This document shows, piece after piece, positions 1 to 12,180 of a stretch of 64,000 nt of DNA. The translations under genes and the position numbers were made by a program. A model generated the notes under the pieces. That model did no database searches and had not been told where the DNA came from. It saw only the letters and a program-made list of their open reading frames with translations. Source of the DNA: Polytrichum commune (Eukaryota > Streptophyta > Polytrichopsida > Polytrichales > Polytrichaceae); contig OX485805.1 in assembly GCA_950295325.1 (NCBI GenBank), positions 9,736,501-9,800,500 on the forward strand. The letters are read 5' to 3'. Position 1 is the first letter of the stretch; the number at the start of each line of letters is the position of its first letter.

Positions 1-386
1 GGCCATTTTTTCTGTTGTACTGTCGTCCTTGACTTCTCTCCCTTGAACTTCATTTCTTTTTGTCTGAGCATACCACTGCTTCTTACTGTATCCCAGTAAT
101 CTAATGTGCAAAGCTACTAAATTCTAGGTACCTCGGTGGCTGCCTAGTTCTTGCCATTTGCAAAGTTGGCGGATTTGGGGTTGATACCTTCTTTCAATAC
201 CTCGTTAAGAGTCAAAGGCTCATGTTGTGGTCTCTATTCAGCAGCAAATTTTAAAGTTTAATTGAATGTTCATAGCATAGTGAAGGATGATAGTCCTTGC
301 AATAGTGACCTGGCAATGGCTGTGTGATGGTTTTAATAATGGTTGAGCATCCCATATTGAACCTATTAATGTTGTTTGGCAATCAG
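1..386 (+). other. intron of the DExH helicase gene (presumed)
   Basis: T-rich, non-coding sequence ending in an AATCAG acceptor just before the first recognisable helicase exon. No R3H-domain coding sequence is seen here, so the preceding exon must lie upstream of the window. Nothing else is seen. Confidence 0.5.
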
Positions 387-3300
387 ATAGCAGAAAAGAG
401 GTCAAGTCTGCCCATTGCTTCCTTCAAGGATGAAATTACAGCAGTTGTTACTAATCACCAGGTATGCGAGTTCTTTGTATGAGAGTACTCTTCAGCATTC
501 AGGTATTGTTTCCTTAGTGATGGTACACCACAATTATTCATTTCTTTATCCTGTGGGTGTGTTTGGAATTCAACTACGAAGATGGACTTCAGACTGTTGA
601 AGTTGATATCTGGTGGTAGAGTGAATATTTTTTTTCTGTCAATCTATGTTATTCAGGTGGTTCTTATTGCTGGGGAAACAGGCTGTGGCAAGACTACACA
701 GGTGCGCACAAGATCCTCAACATTATCCTTTTAGGGACTACATATATAGCTTTGTACATCAAATTTTAACAGATACTCTGTCAAGTTGTGTAGGTCACAA
801 TGCATAGGTGAAACAGGGTGAGCTGCCAATCACTTCATTGTAACAGTGGTTTTTGAAGGTTGGATTATCAAATTTCTATGTATAGCTAATATTTCAAACC
901 ATTTTGACTGCCTCATCAGGTTCCACAATACATCCTTGACCATATGTGGGCACAAAGGAAACCTTGTAGAATTATCTGTACTCAACCTCGACGTATATCT
1001 GCTACTTCAGGTTTGCATTGTTTTCCTCTGATGTTGATGAGAATGCTTCTAACAGCAGTCATGATGAGTAGGTTATCCTGATTGGACTTTCTGTGAAAGA
1101 TTGCAAAAATTATCTTCAAGTCAAGGATTTAAGCAATAGAGACGTTGTTTCTGGTTCTTTTCATGCACAAAGATTTGTGAGGCAGCATGGGGGGATTGGT
1201 GGGGGACTTTAATGTGTCTTGAATCACATGTGAAATTGCAATCTAAAGTTTTGCTTTGTTTGCCAATGGCCTAAGAGACTCCTGAAGTTTCTAGCCTAGT
1301 ACATTTATTGTGGCTGTGCTTTTTTTATTTATAAATGACTCTAGTGTGGCAGAGTGTAGAATATGTGTATCTCACAATTTATAAGGGTTAGCAGTTATAT
1401 GGTCTCTTAATGAGCCTGTTTCCTTGCAGTTGCTGAGCGGATAGCTTCAGAGCGAGGGGAAAAGGTTGGCGAGACTGTTGGGTATCAGGTGAGTTCTTCA
1501 AGAGCTGTCTGGTCTGCTACTGCACAAATCGCAATGCAATATTGCAGGCAGTGCTCTTTAACAACAACTCTGCTCCCAGGATACAAAATTGAAGATACCA
1601 TAGTTACCTACTCATTAATCAATTTTCTATCACAAGGGGCCAATGAAGAATGGGCCAGGATTACCTGATTCCAAACAACTTTGGTAGATCTGTCTTTGCA
1701 ATTTTAAAAAAAAGTTATGGAGGCACATGCCAATCTGCAAGCTTACCTCACTGATTGTGCTGATATTTTATCATAAGTATGTCAACAGCAATACACATTA
1801 CTAAGAACTAACAAACACTACTACACAATTAAACTAAAACAGAATCGGGAAATAGGAACTTCCCACTTTGACTAATCATTAGGCACTTAAGTGTCTAACT
1901 GTGTCAAGAATTGATTCTAACTTGCTTGCAAAGATTGGTAATGAACTTCTGCTGCCATCAGCAGGTGTTTTGATTCTTTTATGCAAACAGCCTTTACTTT
2001 CTGGACTTGTTCATAGTAGTCTCAGTTTAGCCTTGCAAGGACAAGCCCCATGTGAGAGAACATGATGTGTGTCTGTGCAGATAAGATTGGAATCAAAGGG
2101 TGGGAGGCATTCCTCACTTTGGTTCTGTACAAATGGGGTGCTTCTACGGAAGCTTGTTGGACGGAATACACGAAATGATTCTGAAGGTACTACAGATGAA
2201 CCAGAGGAATTCACCGGGCTTGATGCCACTCATGTCATTGTGGTGAGTCTCGTGGCTTCACTCCCTGTTATGGAAACTTAAGATGGATTATTTGTCTCTT
2301 GATATCTGTTGGGGTTCATATAATCAACAGCTTCTGTAGTCAGGTAGGAATGTTTCATCATATGAAGTCTTGTGCTGATCTATCTGTCCAAACTAGGCTC
2401 AATAGGTACATACAGTTGCTATGTTCTTCTACCTCTTGAAATTATTTTAATTCTGTATTTTAGGGACCAAAGTAGGTTGAGTTCTTGTTGTCTTTATACT
2501 GAAGTTCAACTTTCCTTTCCTCTGCCACATTTTCTGAAGCATGCTTTCTGGTGAATGATTACAGGATGAGATCCATGAGCGTGATCTGAATGCTGATTTC
2601 TTACTTATTGTCCTCAGGTGAATTTTGTGCTGGGTCACAGGCTTGGCTTCATGAGTCCTGATTCCCTATGTATGTCAATTGGTAGGAAGTGTTTACTACT
2701 ATGAATAATTCAGTATCCTTTTCGGTTCTAGTATGCTCAAGAATCTTCAGAATAGATGAGGTGTTTGTCTCTATCAGATAGCATGTGGTGCTGAGTTCCT
2801 GAGACACGTTTCATTATTTGCAGGGATCTTCTTGCTATAAGGCCAGACTTACGTGTGGTGAGTGGGTTGTGCTCTTTGATTGTAACTGAGTTGGTCACAG
2901 TTTCTGCATTTTCTTGGTTTCAATGAGATTTTCTGTGGAGAAGCTGTTAACGTACGTACTTCAAATTGCGTGCTGGGTTTCTTCCTCAGATCTTGATGAG
3001 CGCCACACTTGATGCTGAACTTTTTTCAAATTACTTCAATGGCTGCCCAGTAGTACGCGTTCCAGGCTTCACCTATCCAGTAAGAAATCTGTGTTACTCA
3101 TCCTGTTGCACTTCATCAACCTTGTTGATACTTGTCAAGATTTTCTAAAAGTCATTGTCCTGCAGGTAGAGACATTTTACCTGGAAGATGTGCTGGCTCT
3201 GACAAAGACCCAGAAGCCTGTGTTTGATAAAACTGAGAATGTCCGGAATGTGGCACATCTTTTTGAAGAGGATGCAAAAAGCATGGATGATGCTCTAACC

Positions 3301-6300
3301 CAAGCTTGGGAGGAGGACGATTTTGAGATGCTTATGGACACAATTCAGGAGTTTCCAAGGCTAAACCTATGTAACTACAAACAATCATCAACTGGAATGA
3401 CTGCATTGATGGTTGCTGCTGGGAAGGGACGAGTTGAGGATGTAAAGCTACTACTTTCTCTTGGGGCAGACTTATCTGCTGCTGCAAAGAATGGTCACAC
3501 TGCTGCTGACTGGGCAGAAACTTATGGCCATGACGCAGTTTTCTTGCTCTTGAACGGTCACAAAGATGACAAACTACAGTCACAGGCTCTGGCGGCTGAA
3601 ACAGCGCTTTTACATGAATACCAAATGTCAGTTGATCAGGTGAGCTGCATCAGCATCAGAAATTTATATGTCTCACCCTCTTCTAGTTCTATTTGATGAG
3701 TTCACTGCTGCTGGATGAACTGTTATACTTTTTGATGTAGCTAGCTCGTCTTATTTGATCTGCCAATGTCGCACAATTTCATGTTCATGTTTACATTTGC
3801 AATTATTCTGCTACCTGCAGTTGTTGCTGTGGTGTCATTGTAAATTTGTCTCCGTGTTTGTTACAGGAGGAGGTTGATGTAGCTTTGATTGAACGCTTGC
3901 TTCAGAAACTGTATTTGAACTCAGGGGGAGCATTTAAAGGTTCTGTGTTAGTCTTCCTCCCTGGGTGGGAGGAGATTACAAAGACTCGTGATTGTTTACA
4001 GGCCTCCCCTCTTTTTAAGGACCCCTCCAAATTCTTGTTGCTACCTTTGCACTCACTGGTACCTTCAAGTGAACAGAGAAAAGTATTCCAGTCGCCGCCT
4101 AGTGGAGTATATAAGATTGTGCTTGCAACTAATATTGCTGAGACTGCTATCACAATAGACGATGTTGTCTATGTCATAGATAGTGGCCAATTGAAAGAGA
4201 AGAGCTACGACCCTTATAGCAATGTTTCAACGTTACAGGTACAATTTCAGAACTGTTAGCTTGCTCTTGTGTATCAAAATTAGTTTGGTGTATATGATCA
4301 TGAAATCATGTAGATTGGTAGTAGTTTTTTCTTTATTAAACCAACCACAAGGGGTAGGTTGCAAAAAAGTTGTCGCTATTTAGATATTTAGTTGTTATAC
4401 CTGTTTTTGGGAACATGTAGCAGAGATTGAAACTTGCTCACAGTGGAGAAGTTTGTAAAAGTTTAGTCATGGTGCATCTGTGCAGACAGTTTGGGTATCA
4501 AAGGCCAGTGCCAAGCAACGCGAGGGTCGGGCAGGCCGCTGCCTGCCAGGTTATTGCTATCATCTCTTTTCCAAATTGAGGATGGATGCTCTCCCTGACT
4601 TTCAACTTCCTGAAATCAAGCGAACACCCCTTGAAGAGCTCTGTTTACAAGTACGGTGTGAAAGTACTTATTTCCCTTGAGCTTGCTCTTATCTTATGAC
4701 AGCTGGATCTTACAAGAGTTGCTAGTCAGTTGTTGTGTGTTGTTTGTATTTTGTGTTCAGATTTTATGATCTTTGGAAATACCTAGTCATTTTACTCTAG
4801 TTTTGATTGTTTCTATTGATTTTCATCAGGTAAAATTGTATGAACCTCATGGCCGCATTGCGGACTTTATATTGAAGGCCCTGGACCCACCCTTAGATAT
4901 CGCAGTACGAAATGCAGTGACAGTGCTACAAGATATTGGTGCACTCACTTCCGATGAGTTGCTTACAGATATAGGAAAGCAGTTGGGATCATTGCCTGTG
5001 CATCCGTCCACAAGCAGGATGATCCTGTTGGCAATTTTATTAAACTGTCTTGACCCTGCTCTCACAGTTGCTTGTGCGGCTGGCTTCCGTGATCCCTTTG
5101 TCCTACCCCTACATCCATACCAGAAGAAGCAGGCTCAGGCAGCACGGCAGGAACTTTCTGCAATGTATGGGGGCTACAGCGACCATCTCTCAATTGTGGC
5201 AGCTTTTGACAGGTGGGAAGCTGCAAGAGCTAGAGGACAAGAGAACCAGTATTGCTCGAGGTATTTTGTGTCAGGTACATTATTGTCTACCTTCAGGAGA
5301 GCTCCATAGCATTCTTAAGTGGTGTAGTGAGTGGTCTCCCTAAATATAACCATCTTGGAGAGTATACACTCAGTGACATTCTTTACGGCAATGTCTTTAA
5401 GTTGATTCTTGGTAAATGGGAGGAGGTTCTGGCGGAAGATATATAGGTAACAATGAGGTGGACAAATGAGAGCTGCACTTGACTATGCTTGGCATTCATG
5501 CATGTAATCAGGACCTCGATTCTTGGAAAGTTTTTCTTGAAGCTAGAATAGAAAGAGAATGTCCTTACACATGTTTAAGAATTTTATGTCTTGAGCATGA
5601 CCCTTGTTTGCGCAGCAATTTTGTATTGGAAGTCAGCAGAAGGGTTCATAGTGTACAAAGTAGGAAGAATACTATCATCTTTGTGCTTTTATGCAGTTTT
5701 CCATTTATTGTATCTGAATGCAATATGATTGATGTCATTGTTTACATACATGTGGGAAGAATGATCTGATAGGTATGAGTGTCTTAGATCCAAAGCATCA
5801 AGCCAATAGCTTGTGTGGTTGGGACTCATCTCTACCTTGCAAGTAGTGTGGATTCCATTCTCCACCAAGCCGTGCTATTGCTACCCACTATGGTCCACCC
5901 AGTCATTGTGGGGGTCACCAGGTCAACCGGTCATCTTAAAAGTTGTGGGTACTGAGGGGCCCGGTGAGCTTAGTAGGGGAGGAACAATGGCTGATCAAGT
6001 TGCCCCGGTTAAGGCCGTTAGGAAGAGTCCACCTCTAATTTGAGACAATAGCAGCATGCGGGCAAAGAGACTCCATATTTCATGCTAGTGATTGCAAACA
6101 TAGGTGTTATCTTGTCCTTTAGATCATAATGTTCTCTCACCCTGTATTAAGGCATGCAGGCCTTTCATGGTCACTATTTCTAATCAGACGGCTTTAATTG
6201 AGTGTGTGGTTAGGTGTGGATCTTAGAACAGACACCAAATAAACATGTGTTTAAAAGAGATAAGGCTGTGTGCTTAATATTTGTTGACCATTCTAGGCTC

Positions 6301-8875
6301 ATTCAAGGGTGTCTCACACTATATGACCATTTAATGAGCTTGAGAATCTTCACTATGATAATGAAGAAGATATTCATATGAGCTCCGGAAATTATGAAGC
6401 AAATGGCTATGAACACGATTTGGAATCTACAATTGTCTCACACTAATTGTGTGTATTGCATCCTAGGAGAATTGGGTGCAGAGCCAAAAGTGTCCATTAA
6501 GGCCAGCTTTAATGACGATCCTGGTGTAATTCTCATACATTTGTCTTGGCCAGGTGGGACAATGGCACAGCTTGCTGGCATGCGAAAGCAACTGCAAAAT
6601 GAGCTCGCACAGAAAGGCTTCATACCAAGGGAGGCACACCCTTGTAGCCTCAATGCTCAGGATCCTGGCATTGTGAGAGCGGTTCTTGCAGCAGGGATGT
6701 ACCCTATGGTTGGCACTTTGTTGCCTCCATTATCTGGTAGTACAAAAGTAATTGTGGAAACTGGGAGAGGAGAAAAGGTGCGCATCCACCCGCACTCAAT
6801 AAGCATTCGCTTCGACCAATTCTCGCACCTCGACGAGGCAACCTTGAATCAGCTACTGGTCGTTTTTGACGAAGTAACTCGTGGAGAATCCCAGGTTCGC
6901 TTCCATAACATTTCTCCTTGGTGAACTTTCTTGCCATGTTGGCAATAACAAGAGCTCTGTCATTGGGCTCCACCTATAAAGTTTATAGAAGTAGAAACAG
7001 TATTTTGGCTACAGTGAGGGATTCTGTTAGAAATGTTATAGTGTCTACATTGGAGAAAATAATTTTGCTTCATTTCTCAGCCAAGACTTTCCATTGTTTG
7101 AAGTTGTACTGAGTAGGTATATATCTTTTACTGCTATAGTGAGTGTACACTTGTCTATAAATGTATCAGTTTCACTCCATGGTTTGTTTGTGGCTACCTT
7201 TAGGATTTCGGGTTTAAGGTTAAGGGTGATGATTATAAGGACATACAGTGACTTACAAAACTGAGTCACAGAACTGAAGTAATTTAGTTCAAGGTCCATA
7301 GCTTGACGATGAGGCAATAAAACTTAACCTTTCAACTACAGAAGTTGTAGTATGTGATGTATAGTGTCATCCCAATAACTTCGAATCAAAAAGCATGCTT
7401 GGTTGGGAGTAAATGGATTTCAAAGTTCACTATATAAAAGGCTCAGTTATGATCTTGTCTGTGCATATGGATCTAAAAACTTGTAAATACAATGTTTTTT
7501 CAAATGACAGTCATTCTAACATGTATTGGTATGTTCTTGTATACCATCTAGAACCATTCACCATCGACATTGTAAAAAGTTGAAATGCATACAGTCCACA
7601 ATCATTGAACATGATATAGGGTTAAATATGTGAAAAATGAATGGCATTAAAAGCACAGAACTTCATAAATCATTGCAAGTAACCTACATGTTGCCATCTA
7701 AGCCATTGTTGCATCTTATTGGATTTGCAATCAAATAGTTTCATTCTTGTGAAATTTTGATATACAGGTTTTATTAGCATATGATTGTTTTCGTTTCCAA
7801 ACTTTTGTGGTGGTAGTATTGTTGCTCTACAGGGGGTCCTAACCATACCATTTGCTCAAAATTTAATAGCATTTTGAAGGTCGACATGTATTTGGAGACA
7901 TGCTGCAGTTCCTTTAGACTATCATGGTCTTCACCTACTAACTTTCATGTTTATATTCTGCATATATTTTTTGGGTTCAGGTGTACATACGAAAGTGCAC
8001 ACTGGTGACACCACACCCATTGCTCCTCCTGTCCACTGAGATGGTAGTGGCACCTCCTGGGGGAGCTCGAGCTCAAGCTCGAGCAGCAGCAAGAGCTCGA
8101 GTAGCATCAAGTTCCTTTCCAGATCAAGGAAGTGATGATGAGGATAACAGTTGTGATGAGGAAGGAGAGGTAAGGAAATTAAAAATATCAGTTTCCAATC
8201 TAACTGTCACTGTTATGTGCCATATCATGGACCAAGTTTGAAGTAACATTGCGAGAGGACAACTGAAGCATAGAGGTTTGGATTTCTTTATTTGGGGCAA
8301 GTCATTCATATCGATTTTAAAATGATCAATTACTGACTTTCCCACATGGTCTCCTTTGCTAAGTAATAGTTTTTACATACCAAGAACGCATGTCTGGTTG
8401 CTAAATCGCAGGTAAAAGATCGACCAAGCATAGAGGGGAAACCACAGCAGCGTTTAATGTCGGCTCCAAATGCAAAAATTTCAATTGTATTAGATCGACG
8501 ATTGCACTTCACAGCCACAGCAGTAGATGCTGCGCAGCTCTTTGTACTACGCTCAAGGCTGGCTGCAGCTTTAAACTTCAAGGTAAAACTGAAGTATTAA
8601 TTTGTCCTCATCACTAGAGAAATAATCACTACATAATCCAGCTTGAGCTTTTCTTGCATTCATGTTTTTGCTAACTTGCTTGTGTCTATTTCATTTTGTG
8701 CCAACAGGTAATTCACCCACGTTCAAATCTGCCAGACTTTCTAGCAGAGTCTGTGCATGCTATTGCATGCCTACTCTCATTCGATGCCATGCCTTGCCCA
8801 AACTCACCATCTGCAAGCAAGGATGAGGAGAATTTGAAGGCAGTGCAGAAAACAAAGAAACCAATAAAAGTTTGA
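387..8875 (+). CDS. DEIH-box RNA helicase with ankyrin repeats (DExH2/DExH6, NIH/HVT1-like), 3' part
   Basis: ATP-dependent RNA helicase of the plant nuclear DEIH family; the 5' end, where the family carries an R3H domain, lies outside the window. Exons read in phase: 387-461, 657-701, 920-1010, 1430-1488, 2081-2242, 2565-2617, 2824-2857, 2990-3079, 3166-3639, 3867-4238, 4486-4650, 4830-5274, 6554-6894, 7981-8169, 8412-8582, 8708-8875 (TGA), about 977 residues. Seen in order: Walker [16 protein letters not shown] (motif Ia), DEIH (exon at 2565), SAT (exon at 2990), two ankyrin-like repeats (exon at 3166, [19 protein letters not shown]), [10 protein letters not shown] (motif V), QREGRAGR (motif VI), then HA2/OB-type C-terminal domains. 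Ankyrin repeats between motif III and motif IV are typical of the plant NIH/HVT1 subgroup. The tail is acidic, then lysine-rich. A low-complexity Ala/Arg stretch (about 8065-8105) is encoded by near-palindromic GAGCTCGAGC sequence. All sixteen exons join without a frameshift, so the gene looks intact. Confidence 0.93.
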
Positions 8876-10019
8876 ACTGCACAGGCAAGGTAGAGGTTCT
8901 CTGTTTGCCCAACTTCATTGATGCATATTTAGTGGAGTTATATCTATACATCCCTGCTTTGAACTTGGATGAAGCATGAGTGTGCATTGGAAACATGTGA
9001 AAACATATTGCATTTAATGAATCGATATGATCCTTCACTAATACAGACTTGAACTTCTGTTACTATGTGCATGCACGTCTCTTTTCTTATCTTTTCAGAA
9101 CTTATGTGTCAAGTCACTGAAATGCTGCATATGAGGTATCATGATTCTGGTTCCGTAATCTTAGCTTCAAACAAGTGGACTATGCACCCAAAACTCCTTT
9201 ACGCTACTTCCAAGGTGTCCTTGGAAGTCGATCACAAGCTAAATGCGACACTTTCTTCTAAACCACAAAATTGGCAAGGTCTGGGAGCAGGTTTTTGGGA
9301 GTTCTACAGACTTCTTTCTCCAAGAATAAGTTTAATTGCCTGGTAGGTACATCATGTGGTTATAGCAGAGAGTTATACAACAGTGTTGTCTGATTTATTT
9401 ATCAGCTCTTACCAAGAATGTTCTCTGGGTGCTCAACCTCCCTCACTTCCTCAGTTTGCCTCCAGCTTACACTGATGTCTTTCCATAAGTTGAAGGATTG
9501 AAGGCAACCATCTGTTGCAGTGTTTGAGCAATTACCAGAGTAAAGCCGTAGTTATTCAAGGGGGCTTAGACTATTTCTAAAACAAAAAATTATTATGTCA
9601 GTGTAACAAAAAATTCTGATTTTTAAGGCTTGGAACAGGTTGGTTGAAGGGAACGCTTTCTCTCTGCCTTTCAAGGTTCTAAAAATTTGTTTTACATTCA
9701 TGATAGCATGTGAGAATTTAGAAACAGGTTTTCCATCCTTCTTAGGGAAGATCCTCTCTAAGAGACAGAGCTAAGTACTCAAGGACAAGACAAAGGAATC
9801 AAGGACAAGGAAGCATTTCATGTACACTGGTCAAATCTAAAACAGGAAAAGTTGCAAATCTACGACTTAATAGTTGTGGATGAAAGCTTGTCTATGGATC
9901 ATCAGAAGCATCATTGAATGATGAAAAGCACAAGTAGTTGATCTTAATATCTGTGAGCAAGGAAGACATTGTTCACGACATGCATCAGTGTTTGCAAGTC
10001 AATACAAGCTTATGATGAG
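8876..10019 (+). other. 3' UTR and spacer, no gene seen
   Basis: AT-rich sequence after the helicase stop. The 93-codon open stretch at 9065-9346 has no recognisable motif and may be 3' UTR or chance. No poly(A) signal was assigned with confidence. Confidence 0.4.
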
Positions 10020-10631
10020 CATGGTCACAAGTGTATTGCATCAAGGTGACGATCTTTGGCCAAACTGAAAAGTAGTGGAGGCAATGGACATACTTCTCCA
10101 GATTGCAAAGGGCGTTTTATATTTGCACAAAAATGGTATGGCCCGTCATGATTTGAAGTCCAAAGATGTCCTTGTGGTGAAGAAAAATAATCACAAAATC
10201 TTCATGTTTGCCAATCATTTGGCTGTTAAGGTGGCAGATTTTGCACTCATGAAGCCCTTTGAAAGCATGAATGTCAACCACTGTAACACTCACTTATACA
10301 AACATTGGAACACCATCTTGGAGGGCGCCTGAAAGATTTGAATATGAAGGCAATGGAATAAAGAGAGTGCACATGCCCAAGAAAGTTGATGTGTGTAACT
10401 TAGTTTTGCATTGCTTTGTTATGAGGTCATTATTGAGAAAATCTCTTCTGAGGACTTACCAAACCATCAAATACAGAAGATCTCATCAAAAATTCAAGAC
10501 AGTGATGAGGCCTAAACTTCCTAACTATTGCCCAAAGGAGTTGGACCTATCATTGATCAAAGCTTGTTGGCAACCTAAGCCAAAAGTACACCCAACTTTC
10601 AAACTATTCGTAATGTGTTATTTGATATAAA
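10020..10631 (+). pseudogene. decayed TKL-type protein kinase domain (C-lobe)
   Basis: Kinase subdomains VI-XI are readable across two frames. The first part (about 10070-10330) has LLQIAKGVLYLHKNG, then a catalytic loop reading ARHDLKSKDVLV in place of the usual HRDLKSxNVLV, then VADFA where DFG is expected. After a frameshift near 10,300 come GTPSWRAPE (the APE motif), a degraded DVYSF-like stretch and a C-terminal CW...P...HPTF block. An in-frame TGA lies upstream near 10,066. Loss of the catalytic Arg and Asn positions and of the DFG glycine, plus stops and a frameshift, indicate a dead gene. It resembles the C-lobe of plant TKL kinases that carry C-terminal TPR repeats; the following feature fits that. 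Confidence 0.7.
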
Positions 10632-11269
10632 GACAGTATGGCTGCTACCCACCAATACCACATACAACACATATAAAACAAAGCGTTCAAAATCCTTATG
10701 AATTTATTATTGAATTCAACAACTGAAGTTGGAATACAAACATCTTGAAAGCACTTTATCCTCGAAGCTCCAAAGACTTGTGTAATGTATATTTTCTATG
10801 AATCCAAGACTTTCCTTTTGATTTTTTTATAGGTTTTCAAAACTCAATGTTTAAGACCTGCCTGACGGTCATGGTGTTGTCCATAGAGACATGTGCATTC
10901 TTGCAATTTGGAGAGGCCAAGGGCAATCTTATGTGATCATCAAGTCCCTTAAGCTCATATTGCTCAAAGTAATGGAAATTGTTTGCTTTAAGTGGCCCAT
11001 GAATGTTGATGCATTTTCCCATGATGTGAACATACACATAAGTAAGTTATAACAATAAACATAGGGAATCGTTAAATTATATAATACAAAATTTTCTCAA
11101 ACCACATGGATGAAATAACATCCATCTGATGTTATTGTTGATAGGTTGAAAAGACTAACAATTTGGTGTTACATGTTTGGCTCCTTGAGTTGGAGGCAAT
11201 GCACTCTACTATCTTGAATTTTTTATGAGATGTAATAAACAATGAATATGATGAGCAAGCACAATCCAT

Positions 11270-12180
11270 ATGACAATATCCTTCTGTTACCAAAAGGAAG
11301 ATTTGAAGAGAAGTGTGAAAGATTATATAAGACTCATGAAAGACGCGGATCAAGCACGTGCTCTTGCACCTAAGGATGCCATCACATTTTAGATGAGAGA
11401 GGAGTTGAAAAGATTGTTGGAGGATTTACAAGGACGCAATAGAAGATCTTAAAGTAGCAAATACTCTAGACCCACAAAATCCAACCGCTCTAAAAATAAG
11501 TAAAAATTGTAAAATTGAGGTTGTATGACTATGCAAGTGCATTGGGTGATTGGAGAAAGCAATCAATATCAGTCATTATGATGCTATGACTTTACTACAT
11601 CTAAGTGAGATAAAATCCATGTTGTGTGATCACAAAGGAGTGGTAGAGAATTTGAATAAGGTAACTAAATTGCACTTGATGATCCTACTATTCTTAAAAA
11701 AACCAAGCATAATTCAAGTTCTTGTTGAAAGGTTTCCAAAGGAGCTTGTGAAATAATCTTGACCATAAGAAGCTATGTCAAGATTAGTTTGCAAGACTAT
11801 GAAGGGGCCCTAGAAGATCTAAACAAATTGATGACCTTGCACCAAATGACTTTCTCACTTTGTTAAATAATGAATAGGTCAAATCAAAGATGAAGGACTT
11901 TGAAGAAGTTTTAAAGGACTTGGATGAACATTATGATAGCACCTAATGATTTTGTGTTCTTGATGACAAGAAGGAATCCCAACAAGAGAATGAAAGATCT
12001 CAAGGGAGCTTTCGTTGACCTAAATGAAGCAAAATGTTACATTCTTGCACCTAATAGTAATTGTGTTTTAACCAAAAGATGGGAGTACAAATCTTATTGG
12101 GTGACAATGAAGGAGCTTTTAATGACTTACACAACGCAAATGATGCATATACCTTGCAAATTGAGGTGGTAAGTCTTTCA
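11270..12180 (+). pseudogene. decayed TPR-repeat region of the kinase-TPR relic
   Basis: Broken open stretches in changing frames carry a recurring pattern about 34-36 residues long: LMKDADQARALAPKDA (about 11,325), NTLDPQNPTAL (about 11,458-11,490), then DAMTLLHLSEIKSMLCDHKG, DYEGALEDLNKL (about 11,800) and KDLKGAFVDLNEAKC with LAPNSN (about 12,000). These match TPR helix pairs of the AL.DL..A..L.P.. type. Stops and frameshifts separate almost every repeat. It lies 640 bp after the kinase relic on the same strand, so I read both as one former kinase-TPR gene. Repeat boundaries are approximate. Confidence 0.6.

Noticed and set aside
10075-10630. A functional protein kinase
   Set aside because: The catalytic loop and DFG are altered, and stops and a frameshift break the domain.
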